A DNA stretch of 5,808 nt from Thermodesulfobacteriales bacterium. GTDB lineage: Bacteria; Desulfobacterota; Thermodesulfobacteria; Thermodesulfobacteriales; Thermodesulfatatoraceae. The stretch lies in contig JALSPN010000006.1 of the NCBI GenBank assembly GCA_026985945.1, positions 1-5,808 of the forward strand, read 5' to 3'. Positions 5,591 to 5,808 of the stretch are shown here, in pieces. The first letter of the stretch is position 1. The number at the start of each line of letters is the position of its first letter. The notes beneath the pieces are model-generated. The model made no database searches and was not told the DNA's origin. It saw nothing but the letters and a program-made list of their open reading frames with translations. The position numbers and the translations under genes were made by a program.

Positions 5591-5618
5591 TGTCGAAATA
5601 TGGAGACAAATTCTTGTC
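5591..5618. promoter_or_regulatory. candidate regulator site downstream of the response regulator
   Basis: TGTCGAAATA (5591-5600) repeats exactly a 10-mer from the upstream cluster at 402-411. It begins TGTC-N10-GACA (5591-5608), and an adjoining perfect palindrome GACAA-ATTC-TTGTC covers 5605-5618. The site lies 16 bases after the regulator's stop codon. It may be an enhancer for a gene beyond the window or another binding site for the same regulator. The spacing of the inverted halves differs from that upstream (6 against 4 bases between GACA and TGTC), which weakens the match. Confidence 0.35.
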
Positions 5619-5808
5619 CGTCAGCCTTCGTAAACACGACCAATCCCGAAAATCCTGGCAAATATCAGAAAATTTTGACCCTATTCCCGCCTCTTTTTAC
5701 CTCCATTCCTCATTATTTTCCCTATCTTCCACATTCTGGACATAATACTACCTTCGTCTCCTTAAATCGCCTCCCTCCTCCTCAAATGCCAACAAAGATT
5801 AAGCATAT
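5619..5808. other. intergenic region without a supported gene
   Basis: This stretch is pyrimidine-rich on the plus strand, especially 5690-5785. No start codon with a ribosome binding site opens a frame of useful length on either strand, no hairpin followed by a T-run marks the end of the kinase/regulator operon, and no GG-N10-GC promoter was found. The minus strand carries a short frame ending CPECGR and stop (about 5730-5755) that looks like zinc-ribbon coding sequence, but it has no start codon. Confidence 0.4.

Noticed and set aside
5464..5661. Minus-strand frame of 65 codons at the end of the regulator gene
   Set aside because: It is mostly antisense to the helix-turn-helix region of the regulator and has no ribosome binding site.
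5656..5672. TGGCA followed by AT-rich sequence as a second sigma-54 promoter
   Set aside because: Ten bases after GG there is AA instead of the required GC; the similar TGGACA at about 5736 also lacks GC at the right distance.
5725..5775. Minus-strand CPECGR coding remnant of a zinc ribbon
   Set aside because: The frame is bounded by stops within about 20 codons and has no start codon; two Cys in a CxxC pattern are too little to call a pseudogene.

Overview
The window looks like bacterial chromosome of moderate GC. It holds one compact locus of six same-strand genes, preceded by about 700 bases that are mostly non-coding. Sigma-54 signals, an NtrC-type regulator, small secreted metal-type proteins and Lys/Glu-rich proteins suggest a Gram-negative anaerobe, perhaps a thermophilic member of Thermodesulfobacteriota. 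That placement is inference from style only, with low confidence.

Layout. Positions 1-700 hold a possible 54-codon minus-strand gene (120-284) with a strong ribosome binding site. They also hold a cluster of TGTCGA half-sites (392-430), a degenerate inverted intergenic repeat (444-540), four heptamer units (549-576) and a near-consensus -24/-12 sigma-54 promoter (648-663). Downstream of that promoter lie three tightly packed genes: a small secreted OB-fold-like protein (717-1193), a secreted DUF2202 ferritin-like protein (1264-1911) and an unrecognised beta-rich protein (1908-2324). A GC-rich hairpin at 2328-2361 follows the third gene. A second set then starts: a small exported protein ending in HCGCG (2398-2730), a membrane histidine kinase (2711-4237) and an NtrC-family response regulator with an intact GAFTGA loop (4234-5574). 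These three overlap each other by 20 and 4 bases. The last 234 bases have no supported gene but carry another copy of the TGTCGAAATA motif.

How the genes may work together. The kinase/regulator pair should activate a sigma-54 promoter, and the only convincing one in the window precedes the ferritin-like operon. The simplest reading is a self-contained envelope-sensing circuit. In it, the small Cys-tailed exported protein and the kinase monitor a periplasmic condition, perhaps metal or redox state. The regulator then binds TGTCGA sites far upstream and switches on the secreted OB-fold/DUF2202 operon. The components and promoter are seen directly; the wiring and the signal are inference.
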